From Betaproteobacteria bacterium GR16-43 (GTDB taxonomy: Bacteria > Pseudomonadota > Gammaproteobacteria > Burkholderiales > Usitatibacteraceae): a stretch of 64,000 bases of DNA. The notes beneath the pieces are model-generated. The model had not been told where the DNA came from, searched no databases, and worked only from the letters and a program-made list of their open reading frames with translations. Position numbers and translations under genes: made by a program. This document shows, in pieces, positions 9,692 to 17,045 of this stretch; the first letter of the stretch is position 1, and each line of letters starts with the position of its first letter. Location: the NCBI GenBank assembly GCA_001953215.1, contig CP019169.1:2542001-2606000 (forward strand), read 5' to 3'.

Positions 9692-9751
9692 GCGAATCCG
9701 CCCGGATGCGACTCACGTAGGAATCGTCACTCCCGTCAAAGGATCCCCCCG

Positions 9752-10225
9752 ATGAAACGCCGCCATTTCGTCCTCGCCCTCACCGGCCTCTTCGCATCCC
9801 ACCGCGTCGCGCAGGCTGCCACCGAGCCCACGCGAGCCGACAAGGTCGTCCTCTCCGACGCGGAATGGAAGAAGCGCCTGTCGCCCGAAGCCTACGACGT
9901 GCTGCGCCATGAAGGCACGGAGCGCGCCGGCACCAGCCCGCTCAACAACGAGAAGCGCAAGGGCACGTTCGCCTGCGCCGGCTGCGACCTGCCGCTCTTC
10001 ACGTCGGAATCGAAATACGAGAGCGGCACGGGCTGGCCCAGCTTCTTCACGTTCATCGCCGGCAGCCTCGATACCAAGACCGATTTCAAGCTGGTGCTGC
10101 CGCGCACCGAGTACCACTGCGCGCGCTGCGGCGGCCACCAGGGCCACGTGTTCGACGACGGGCCGAAGCCCACGGGCAAGCGCTACTGCAACAACGGCGT
10201 CGCGCTCAAGTTCGTTCCGGCCTGA
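9752..10225 (+). CDS. msrB: Exported peptide-methionine (R)-S-oxide reductase
   Basis: A 157-residue MsrB that reduces methionine-R-sulfoxide in proteins. The zinc-binding CxxC pairs are CAGC and CARC, and the catalytic Cys is in RYCNNGVALKF. The N-terminus (KRRHFVLALTGLFASHRVAQA) looks like a signal peptide with a twin-arginine start, so the enzyme is probably periplasmic, possibly Tat-exported. Its last 20 bases overlap the 3' end of the convergent glycosyltransferase gene. It is separated from tldD by 60 bases and could be co-transcribed with it. Confidence 0.93.
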   Translation: MKRRHFVLALTGLFASHRVAQAATEPTRADKVVLSDAEWKKRLSPEAYDVLRHEGTERAGTSPLNNEKRKGTFACAGCDLPLFTSESKYESGTGWPSFFTFIAGSLDTKTDFKLVLPRTEYHCARCGGHQGHVFDDGPKPTGKRYCNNGVALKFVPA

Positions 10226-10952
10226 CGAGCTCGGGCTTCCCGAGGCTGCGCCACAGTCCCAGGGGATACATCCCGCGGCGCAGCAGGTGCCCGGCCACCA
10301 TCACCACGATGAGCGCGATGTCGGCCACGGGCCGGAAGTGGCTCGCGCGCGCCGTCTTCGGGTAGATGCCGGCGATCGGCACCGCGATGCTGCGCACGCC
10401 GCCGCGCGAACCGAGGATCAGCACCTCGCTCTCGAGCGTGAAGCCGCGGCCGATGAAGTCCTCGCGCCGCAAGCGCTGGAGCAGGTGCGCCGGGTAGACG
10501 CGAAAGCCCGACTGCGTGTCCGCGATCGGATAGCCCGCGGCCCACGAGATCCAGAAGCCCGCCGTGCGGTTCGCGTAGTAGCGTCGCGCGGGGAAGTTCG
10601 CGCGATCGTGCAGGCGCGATCCGATCACGATGCGATCCGGATAGCGCGCGTGCACCTCGAGCAGGCGGGGAATGTCGTCGGGGTCGTGCTGCCCGTCGCC
10701 GTCGATCGTGACGACCGCGGTGGCGCCGAGCGCCAGCGCCGCGGTGAAGCCGGTCCACAACGCATCGGCCTTGCCGCGATTCTCGGCGTGGCGCAGCACG
10801 CGCACGTCGAGGCCCTCCAGTTGCGCGCTGGTGCCATCGACGGAACCATCGTCCACGACGACCACGGTTGGGCAGGCCGCGAGTGCGCGCGCGGCAACGT
10901 CTCGAATGCAGGCGGCTTCTTCGTAGGCGGGAATGACGATCACGGCGCTCAT
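10206..10952 (-). CDS. Family 2 glycosyltransferase, last gene of the aryl-polyene-like operon
   Basis: A 248-residue GT-A fold glycosyltransferase. It begins VIVIPAYEE and shows VVDDGSVDGTS and the DxD-type TIDGDGQHDP, resembling dolichol-phosphate-sugar synthases. C-terminal hydrophobic stretches suggest membrane association. ATG 10952 overlaps the upstream dehydratase stop (ATGA). The longer open frame to 11285 is an Arg-rich extension with no family resemblance. In enterobacterial APE clusters a glycosyltransferase is fused to an acyltransferase; here the two functions are separate genes of the same operon. It may decorate the polyene lipid; the sugar is unknown. Confidence 0.85.
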   Translation of the reverse strand: MSAVIVIPAYEEAACIRDVAARALAACPTVVVVDDGSVDGTSAQLEGLDVRVLRHAENRGKADALWTGFTAALALGATAVVTIDGDGQHDPDDIPRLLEVHARYPDRIVIGSRLHDRANFPARRYYANRTAGFWISWAAGYPIADTQSGFRVYPAHLLQRLRREDFIGRGFTLESEVLILGSRGGVRSIAVPIAGIYPKTARASHFRPVADIALIVVMVAGHLLRRGMYPLGLWRSLGKPELVRPERT

Positions 10953-11380
10953 GCGGCATCTTTCAGGAACATGAGCGTCGAGCGCCCGATCAACAGCACG
11001 CGCTCGGCCGAGCGCACTTCGAAATCGTAGATCGCCCCGGCGGGATCGGCGTGCACGAGCGTCGCATGCATCACGAGCTCGCCCTCGATGCCGTCCAGGC
11101 GTTCGCACATCGCTTCGACATTGCGCACGGTCGCGAGCACGCCGCGGCGCGGTTCGGCGTCGCCGCGGCGCAGCGATCCGTGCAGCGCGGCGGCCTGCGC
11201 GCAATACTCGATGCTCGCCCACACGGGCAGTCCCGTCGCCTCGCGCAGCGGATTGGTGGCATCGAGATGGCTGCGCGTGGCGCACCGTATGCCGCGCTCA
11301 TCCCAGTCCACCACGCGATCGAGCAGCACCATGCGCCCGGCGTGGGGCAGGCGCTTCGCGATGTCTTCGCGGCCTAGCAT
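10949..11380 (-). CDS. Hotdog-fold 3-hydroxyacyl-ACP dehydratase, APE-type
   Basis: A 143-residue FabZ/FabA-like dehydratase. It starts with a conserved LPHAGRMVLLDRV block (catalytic-type His13), and IEYCAQAAALHG carries the acidic residue. By family it would remove water from the beta-hydroxyacyl-ACP during polyene extension. ATG 11380 is chosen because it directly precedes the conserved block; the gene overlaps the upstream chain-length-factor gene by 7 bases. A second hotdog domain is fused to the AMP-ligase protein at 17042-19192, so the operon has two dehydratase-like domains, as APE clusters usually do. Confidence 0.83.
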   Translation of the reverse strand: MLGREDIAKRLPHAGRMVLLDRVVDWDERGIRCATRSHLDATNPLREATGLPVWASIEYCAQAAALHGSLRRGDAEPRRGVLATVRNVEAMCERLDGIEGELVMHATLVHADPAGAIYDFEVRSAERVLLIGRSTLMFLKDAA

Positions 11381-12147
11381 CGGATCTCCAGGTCCTGGTC
11401 CGGTGCGAGCGGAACGCGCGCCGAGCCCCCGGGCGCGGCGAGTGCGGCCAGCACGATGAAGCCGAGGGCGCTCGGGTTGGGTCGCCACGCTTCAGGCACC
11501 CAGGCGGGCCAGCGCGGTTCACCCGCGCTGGGCACGGAGGCGATCGCGCATTCGGCGATCGTGCGTTCCGTGCGCGCCGCGGAAAGCACGAAGGCGAGGG
11601 CGGTCGGTTCGACGACCGGTAGCGATGCGCGCATGGGAGGCGCCAGCGGACTGTCGTAGCAGGCGAAGAGCACCGGCTCCCGCGTGGCTTCGAGCTCGAG
11701 GGCCGAACACACCAGGCCGGCGGCGAGGGTCCACGGGCCGCGGCAGATGCTGGTGCCCGAACGCCGCGCGCCGATGGCGATGCTGAGATAACCCATCGGT
11801 GCGTTGTGCACGGAGTTGTGGAATGTCGTGGGCGACACTTCGCGCGTTCCGGCGAGCACTTCGCACAACTGGTGCGTGATCTCGCCCGCGGCCTCGCTCG
11901 CGGCGAACACCATCGAGAGCCGGTCGGCCGCGATCGACGAGCCGGCCAGCGCCTGCTCCGCCGCGGCGATGGCCAGGCGTGCCGTGACGCCGCTGCGCCG
12001 GCGCTCCGCGGCGGGCAGGCATTGCGGCGCGGGTGGCGACAACGGCGTGCAGACCAGCGGCTTCTCGCCGAGGGCCACGGCGCGCGTGTCCTCCCAACCC
12101 GAGAGCCCCGGGGCCAGCACGCCGATCGATTCGATGAAGAAGCGCAT
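11374..12147 (-). CDS. Ketosynthase-like chain-length factor, APE-type
   Basis: A 257-residue protein resembling the short beta-ketoacyl-synthase-like partner subunits (Ketoacyl-synt_2 type) of APE clusters. A thiolase-like core is recognisable (FHNSVHNAPMGYLSIAIGAR), but the TACSS active-site motif and the HGT/GHT histidines are absent, so it should not condense on its own. It probably pairs with the ketosynthase encoded just upstream, as in type II PKS KS/CLF dimers. Its ATG overlaps the ketosynthase stop by one base (TGATG), favouring stoichiometric translation. Confidence 0.8.
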   Translation of the reverse strand: MRFFIESIGVLAPGLSGWEDTRAVALGEKPLVCTPLSPPAPQCLPAAERRRSGVTARLAIAAAEQALAGSSIAADRLSMVFAASEAAGEITHQLCEVLAGTREVSPTTFHNSVHNAPMGYLSIAIGARRSGTSICRGPWTLAAGLVCSALELEATREPVLFACYDSPLAPPMRASLPVVEPTALAFVLSAARTERTIAECAIASVPSAGEPRWPAWVPEAWRPNPSALGFIVLAALAAPGGSARVPLAPDQDLEIRC

Positions 12148-13325
12148 CAGGCGCGGCGTCCGAAGAGCAGCGCGGCATTGTTGCCGCCGAAGCCGAAGCT
12201 GTTGCTCATCGCGAGGCCCAGGGCTCGCGCCTCGCCCGCGAGCACGACGCGGCAGCGCGTGGCCGGATCGACCGTTCGCGTCGTGGGGCTGCCCGGCACG
12301 AAGCCTTCGCGCAGCGCGAGCAGCGTGATCGCCGCTTCCGTGATGCCGGCCGCGCCCAGCGTGTGCCCGGTGAAGCCCTTGGTCGAGGAACACGCGACGC
12401 GATCGCCGAACAGGTCGTGCACCGCGCGGCCTTCCGAGAGGTCGTTTGCGGCGGAGGCCGTGCCGTGCAGGTTCACGTAGTCGATCGCGTCCGGCCCGGT
12501 GCCCGCGGCCGCGAGGGCTTGCTCCATCGCGCGCCGAGCTCCTTCACCTTCGGGATGCGGTGTGGACATGTGGTGTGCGTCGCTGGTCTCGCCGTACCCG
12601 CGCAGCTCGAGCGGTGAATCGACGCCGGCCTCGAGGAGCGCGAAGCCCGCGGCTTCCCCGATGCTGAGTCCGTGGCGAGCCGCATCGTAGGGACGGCAAA
12701 CGTCTTCGGAGACCAGTTGCAGCGCGCTGAAGCCGTAGAGCGTGGTGAGGCAAAGCGTGTCCACGCCGCCCACGACCGCGGCGCCGATCCAGCCGGCGCG
12801 CAGGTAGCGTTCGGCCACGCCGAAGACCTTCGCGCTCGAGGAACACGCGGTCGAGACGGTGAGCGCGGGACCGGCAAGCCCGAGCGCGAGGCGAACGAAC
12901 TCCGTGCTCGCGTCCATGTTGTGGCAGGTCGCGTAGCGGAAGTTCGCGGGCAAGGCACCGCTGGCCTCGCGATGCGCGTATGCCTCTTCGGTGCTGCGGA
13001 TGCCGGACGTCGTTGTGCCGAGAAAGACGCCGACGCGCGCGGCGCCGACGCGGTTTCTCGCGGCCGCGACGGCCTCCCGGAAACCGTCCTGCGCGAGGGC
13101 GTGCCAGGCGAGGCGCGTGTTCGCGCAGTCGTAGTCGGCGAACGGGGCCGGCAGCGCTTCCCGCTGTGCGGCCGCGACTTCACCGATCCAGCAGGGAATC
13201 GGGGCCCACGGCAGCGCGTTGGGGGCAAGCCCGGTGCGTCCCGCGCGCAAGGCTTGCAGCGTCGCGGCGTTGCCGATGCCCGCGGCACTCGTCGTGGTGA
13301 ATGCGGTGACGGCGAGCGGCTTCAT
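12147..13325 (-). CDS. Beta-ketoacyl-ACP synthase, APE-type (type II PKS KS)
   Basis: A 392-residue FabB/F-like ketosynthase with an intact catalytic triad: Cys161 in TVSTACSSSA, His287 in NLHGTA and His321 in FTGHTLGAAG. It would catalyse decarboxylative condensation of malonyl-ACP onto the growing aryl-polyene chain. ATG 13325 (MKPLAVTAF) overlaps the exporter stop (ATGA). A much longer open frame continues upstream but is Arg-rich and runs antiparallel to nothing recognisable. The neighbouring chain-length factor, dehydratases, ACP and exporter give the pathway assignment. Confidence 0.88.
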   Translation of the reverse strand: MKPLAVTAFTTTSAAGIGNAATLQALRAGRTGLAPNALPWAPIPCWIGEVAAAQREALPAPFADYDCANTRLAWHALAQDGFREAVAAARNRVGAARVGVFLGTTTSGIRSTEEAYAHREASGALPANFRYATCHNMDASTEFVRLALGLAGPALTVSTACSSSAKVFGVAERYLRAGWIGAAVVGGVDTLCLTTLYGFSALQLVSEDVCRPYDAARHGLSIGEAAGFALLEAGVDSPLELRGYGETSDAHHMSTPHPEGEGARRAMEQALAAAGTGPDAIDYVNLHGTASAANDLSEGRAVHDLFGDRVACSSTKGFTGHTLGAAGITEAAITLLALREGFVPGSPTTRTVDPATRCRVVLAGEARALGLAMSNSFGFGGNNAALLFGRRA

Positions 13326-15604
13326 CGGAACGATCGCTCCGCCGGGGTCCACGCGAGTGCCAGCACCACCGAAAGCAACGCGCCGATGGCGACCGTGAGG
13401 CCGATGGCGCGCAGCACGGGTGTCGCCGATGCCGCGAGCAGGCCGAACGTGAGGGCGGTCGTGGCAACGCACAACGCGAGCGCCTGCGCGGCGCGCGCCC
13501 GCCGCGCGGAATTGGAAACGGCCGCCTCGAGGAAGAGCGCGTAGTTCAAGCCGATGCCGAGCACGAGCAGCAAGGCGACGAGGTGGAAGACGCCGAGGCG
13601 AACGCCGCAGGCCGCGAGCAATCCCACGGTGAGGCAGAGCGCCGCCGCGCTCGGCAAGAGCACGCGCAAGGCACGGCGCACCGAACGCAACCCGAAGACG
13701 AGCAGCACCCCGATCAGGCCAGCGCCGTAGGCCACTTGCCGCGACGACTCCCGCAAGTAGCCGTCGAGCATGCCCGCCGTGACGCGCTTCAGGTCCACCA
13801 GCCGCGAAGCGCTTCCGGCCAGTGCCGCTTCGAGGGCCGCCGCATCGCGAAGCCCGGCCACCGGGGTGAGCGCGAGCCAGGCGCCGTCCTGCTGCACGAG
13901 GAGCGCATCGAGGCGGGCCGCGGCCGGCGTTCCCGCATACGCAGCGCGCGTGAGCAGCGGGGCGGTGCGTGCGGCTTCCACGTCGGAGAGGAAAGGCGCG
14001 AACGTATCGGGCTTGAATGGCAAGCCGCGTTGCGCAGCTCGCAGGCTCGCTTCGAGTGCATCGCGTGCGGGCAGGGCGTCGAGACGCGCGCGCTGCGTGG
14101 CCGGCGAGGGAAGCAACGCCGTCGCCGATTCGTAGCCGGCCAGGACGCCCTTCGCCTTCAGGCCTTCGAGCACGGGCAGGGCCGCCTCGGCATTCGCGAG
14201 CGCCGCGCCTTCGTCGCTGCCGCGCGAGGCGACGAGGTAGCTCACGTCGGGCGCGCCCATCTCGCGACGCAGTGCCGCGTCCTGCAGGCGCAACGCTTCC
14301 GGGATGGGACTGATGGCGGAGAGATCGTTCTCGCGCCACGCAGGGTCGGTTGCGGCGAGTCCGCCGAGCACGGCCAGCGCAAGCACGACGACCCCGATGC
14401 GCGGCAGGCGGCCCCCGAACGGCTGGAGCAGCGCGGCGAACGGCAGCGGATACGCGACGGGCACGCGGCCGGCCGCGAGCCACGGCACCAGGTAGCGCGT
14501 CGCGATGCCCGCGGCGAGGATGCCTACCATCGTGAGCACGCCGAGCTGGGCCAGGCCCTGGAATCCGGAGAGCGCGAGGGCCAACGCGCTCGCCACCGTC
14601 GTGAGCACCGCGAGACCGAGCGTGTGGCCCACGCTCCCGAGTGCGCCCGAGCCTTCGCCCTGCGTCTGGACGAGCACGTAGTTCGGGTAGTCGACCGCTT
14701 CGCCCACCAGCGTCGCCCCGAAACCCAGTGTGATCGCGTGCACGGAGCCGAATCCCCATTGCACCGCGAGCACGCCCGCCAGCAAGCCGAGCACCACGGG
14801 CATGGCGACGAGTGCGATCGCGCGCAGCGATCGGTACACGTAGCCCAGCAGCAGGAGCACGCCCGCGGTCGCCGCGATGCCCAGCCGTTCGACGTCGTGC
14901 TCGATGATGCGGTGCGATTCGGCGGCGAACACGCCGGGGCCCGAGAGCGTGGGACGCAGCGCGGGATCGATCGCGGCGAGCGCCGAGCGCACGCGCGCCA
15001 TCGCGGCGGCCTGCGCCACGCTGTCGTAGCCGGGCGCTCGCGTCTGCGCGATCAGCAGCGCCGATTTGCCGTCGGCCGTGAACCACACGCCCTCGCGCAT
15101 CGCAGGCTGCGTTCCCGGCACGAGGCGCTTGTAGAGGGCCGTGAGTTCACCCGTGGGATCGCGCGGCAGCAGGGCCCGCGTGGGCAAGGCGACCGGGGAG
15201 CTCAATTCGTCGAGGCGCTCGTCGAGGGCGCGCCGGAGGTGTTCCTCGGAGAACGCGCCGGGCGCCACGCGCGGAGAAAGCGCATAGCGATTCCGGACCA
15301 GGGCCTCGGCCAGCGCGGGTGAGGCGAAGCTGGCGCCGTTCGACGCGAAGGCGAACTCGGGGGCCTTCGCGAGCTCGGCGGCGAGCTGGCGGCTGGCATT
15401 GGCCAGTGCAGGCGCTTCACCACCCTCGAGCGCCACGAGCATGAGGCGCGCCACCAATCCGTCGCGCAATTGCGCCACGAGCAGGCGTTCCTCGGGGCTG
15501 GTCGTGTTCGGCAGGAACGCGGTGAAGTCGTTTTCGACTTTCACGGCGTGCACGGCGGCGTACGCGGCGAGGGCAAGGACGAGGCCCGCGAGGAAGATGC
15601 GCAT
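13322..15604 (-). CDS. MMPL/RND-type exporter, APE-type
   Basis: A 760-residue membrane protein with the two-fold RND/MMPL plan: one N-terminal TM helix, a large periplasmic loop, a five-helix bundle (around ATAGVLLLLGYVYRSL to LAVLTTVASALAL), then a second helix/loop/bundle set ending in TVAIGALLSVVLALAW. MMPL proteins in APE clusters are thought to move the polyene lipid toward the outer membrane together with a LolA-like carrier, which is encoded directly upstream here. The start (MRIFLAGLV) overlaps the LolA-like stop by one base (TGATG). The function is inferred from family and context. Confidence 0.85.
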   Translation of the reverse strand: MRIFLAGLVLALAAYAAVHAVKVENDFTAFLPNTTSPEERLLVAQLRDGLVARLMLVALEGGEAPALANASRQLAAELAKAPEFAFASNGASFASPALAEALVRNRYALSPRVAPGAFSEEHLRRALDERLDELSSPVALPTRALLPRDPTGELTALYKRLVPGTQPAMREGVWFTADGKSALLIAQTRAPGYDSVAQAAAMARVRSALAAIDPALRPTLSGPGVFAAESHRIIEHDVERLGIAATAGVLLLLGYVYRSLRAIALVAMPVVLGLLAGVLAVQWGFGSVHAITLGFGATLVGEAVDYPNYVLVQTQGEGSGALGSVGHTLGLAVLTTVASALALALSGFQGLAQLGVLTMVGILAAGIATRYLVPWLAAGRVPVAYPLPFAALLQPFGGRLPRIGVVVLALAVLGGLAATDPAWRENDLSAISPIPEALRLQDAALRREMGAPDVSYLVASRGSDEGAALANAEAALPVLEGLKAKGVLAGYESATALLPSPATQRARLDALPARDALEASLRAAQRGLPFKPDTFAPFLSDVEAARTAPLLTRAAYAGTPAAARLDALLVQQDGAWLALTPVAGLRDAAALEAALAGSASRLVDLKRVTAGMLDGYLRESSRQVAYGAGLIGVLLVFGLRSVRRALRVLLPSAAALCLTVGLLAACGVRLGVFHLVALLLVLGIGLNYALFLEAAVSNSARRARAAQALALCVATTALTFGLLAASATPVLRAIGLTVAIGALLSVVLALAWTPAERSFR

Positions 15605-16155
15605 CAACGCAGCTCGAGCACCGTGCGATCGCCCGAGACTTCGAACGTCTCGATGCGTCCCACGCGTCCGCCGCGCCCCTCGACCACCACGCGCTCGACG
15701 TAGCGCGAGACGGCGGCGTCGATCGGGACGAGCTCGAGCGACCACGCCTCCTCCGCTCCGGACACGCGCAGCTTGAAGTACTTGCGCAGGACGGCGCTGT
15801 CGCCCGAGAGCACGCCGCGCAAGCTCGCGGCAAACGCGGCCAGCGTCGGTTGCGAAGCGATCGCGATCCGGCGCTCCTGGCCGTTGCGCTCGACGACGAC
15901 TTCATCGGCGAGGATGCGCAGCTTCTCCCGGCGCGGCGAGGCCACGTTCTTCTCGATCACGTTGGGGCGCCGGTAGGTGAGCGTGCCGCTGTTGTCCAGG
16001 GGCGCGGCGAGCAACGGCGACGTCTTGCGTTCCGTGTAGGCCGACTGCACCTCGGTGGTCGCGGCCAGCTGGCGCATCAGTTCGGCTTCGTCGAACGCGG
16101 CGTTCGCGGCCGCGGAGGCGAAGGCGAGTGCCGCGGCGAACAGGGCACGGGTCAT
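15604..16155 (-). CDS. LolA-like outer-membrane lipoprotein carrier protein
   Basis: A 183-residue exported protein with a signal peptide (MTRALFAAALAFASAAANA) and a LolA-like body (DEAELMRQLAATTEVQSAYTE, then FEVSGDRTVLEL at the end). Such proteins carry lipids across the periplasm. In APE operons a LolA paralogue is paired with the MMPL exporter, as here, and probably hands over the pigment lipid rather than lipoproteins. ATG 16155 follows from the signal peptide and overlaps the acyltransferase stop (ATGA). Confidence 0.83.
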   Translation of the reverse strand: MTRALFAAALAFASAAANAAFDEAELMRQLAATTEVQSAYTERKTSPLLAAPLDNSGTLTYRRPNVIEKNVASPRREKLRILADEVVVERNGQERRIAIASQPTLAAFAASLRGVLSGDSAVLRKYFKLRVSGAEEAWSLELVPIDAAVSRYVERVVVEGRGGRVGRIETFEVSGDRTVLELR

Positions 16156-17045
16156 CGTGGCGCCCAGTAGTCGTAGAAATTGAACCAGTTGAAGGGCGCC
16201 TCGCGCGCGTGTGCCTCGAGGCTGTCGACGTACCGGCGCACCCAGGGCAGCTTCGCGTCGCTCTCCACGCGACGGTCCTGCTCGATGCGCGCGGCCAGCG
16301 GCGCGAAGCTCACGCGATAGCGGCGCCCGCCGAGAAAGAGGCCATAGGCCATCACCACGGGCGCTCCGGTGATGCTGGCCAGCCGGTACGGCGCGAGCGA
16401 GAAGGACGCCTCTTCCCCGAGGAAGTCCATGCGGCAGGTTTCCTCGGTGCCGTAGACGCGATCGGCGAGGATGCCCACGATCTCGCCGCGCTCGAGGCAC
16501 TCCTTCGCCTTCATCATCGCGCCGGGTTCGCCCAGCGCGATCACGTTGTACGGCAGGCCGCCGACCTGTTCGGCGAGCAGCGCCTGGATGCGCGAGTTGG
16601 CGTCGACATACATCACGACGTTGACGCGGTGGCCCTTCTCGACGCTGCCCACGACGCTCAGCAGCTCGAAGCTGCCGAGGTGGGAGCCGAGCAGCAGGCA
16701 CCCGCGTCCCAGCGCAAGGGCTTCCTGCAGGACGGATTCGTCGCGCACCTCGACGTCGATCCGCGAGCGCCGGCCGGTGAGCAGGTACACGCGGTCGAGC
16801 AGCGTCGTGCCGAAGAAGAGGATGTGGTGGAGCAGGTCGAGTACCGTGATGCGCCGGCCGAGCACCCGTCCGAGGAACTGCCGCGAGGCCGCGCGCATGA
16901 CCGGCGCCGTCGCGAGGAAGTAGCAGCAGATCGGCACCATCAGCACGCGCGTGAACGTTCGGCCGCCGTACAACGCCAGGCGCAGGCCGAGCTCCAGTCC
17001 GAGCGGGCTGCCGCGCTCGCGCCCTTCGCGCCAGGCGGCGGTCAA
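16152..17045 (-). CDS. LpxL/HtrB-like acyltransferase (TTG start)
   Basis: A 297-residue lysophospholipid acyltransferase-like protein. The LGSHLGSFELLS block supplies the His-x4-acid catalytic motif, and GEIVGILADRVYG matches the family's second block; an N-terminal hydrophobic region suggests membrane association. In APE clusters this domain is thought to attach an acyl group or load the polyene onto its lipid/glycan carrier. The first plausible start is TTG 17045, which overlaps the upstream stop as TTGA; no ATG occurs before the conserved region, so coupled initiation at TTG is likely. True acyl donor and acceptor are unknown. Confidence 0.8.
   Translation of the reverse strand: MTAAWREGRERGSPLGLELGLRLALYGGRTFTRVLMVPICCYFLATAPVMRAASRQFLGRVLGRRITVLDLLHHILFFGTTLLDRVYLLTGRRSRIDVEVRDESVLQEALALGRGCLLLGSHLGSFELLSVVGSVEKGHRVNVVMYVDANSRIQALLAEQVGGLPYNVIALGEPGAMMKAKECLERGEIVGILADRVYGTEETCRMDFLGEEASFSLAPYRLASITGAPVVMAYGLFLGGRRYRVSFAPLAARIEQDRRVESDAKLPWVRRYVDSLEAHAREAPFNWFNFYDYWAPR

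Noticed and set aside
13326-15086. Long upstream extension of the ketosynthase frame inside the exporter gene
   Set aside because: The extension is Arg-rich without conserved motifs; the ketosynthase begins at MKPLAVTAF with an ATGA overlap, and the exporter occupies this stretch with clear TM architecture.
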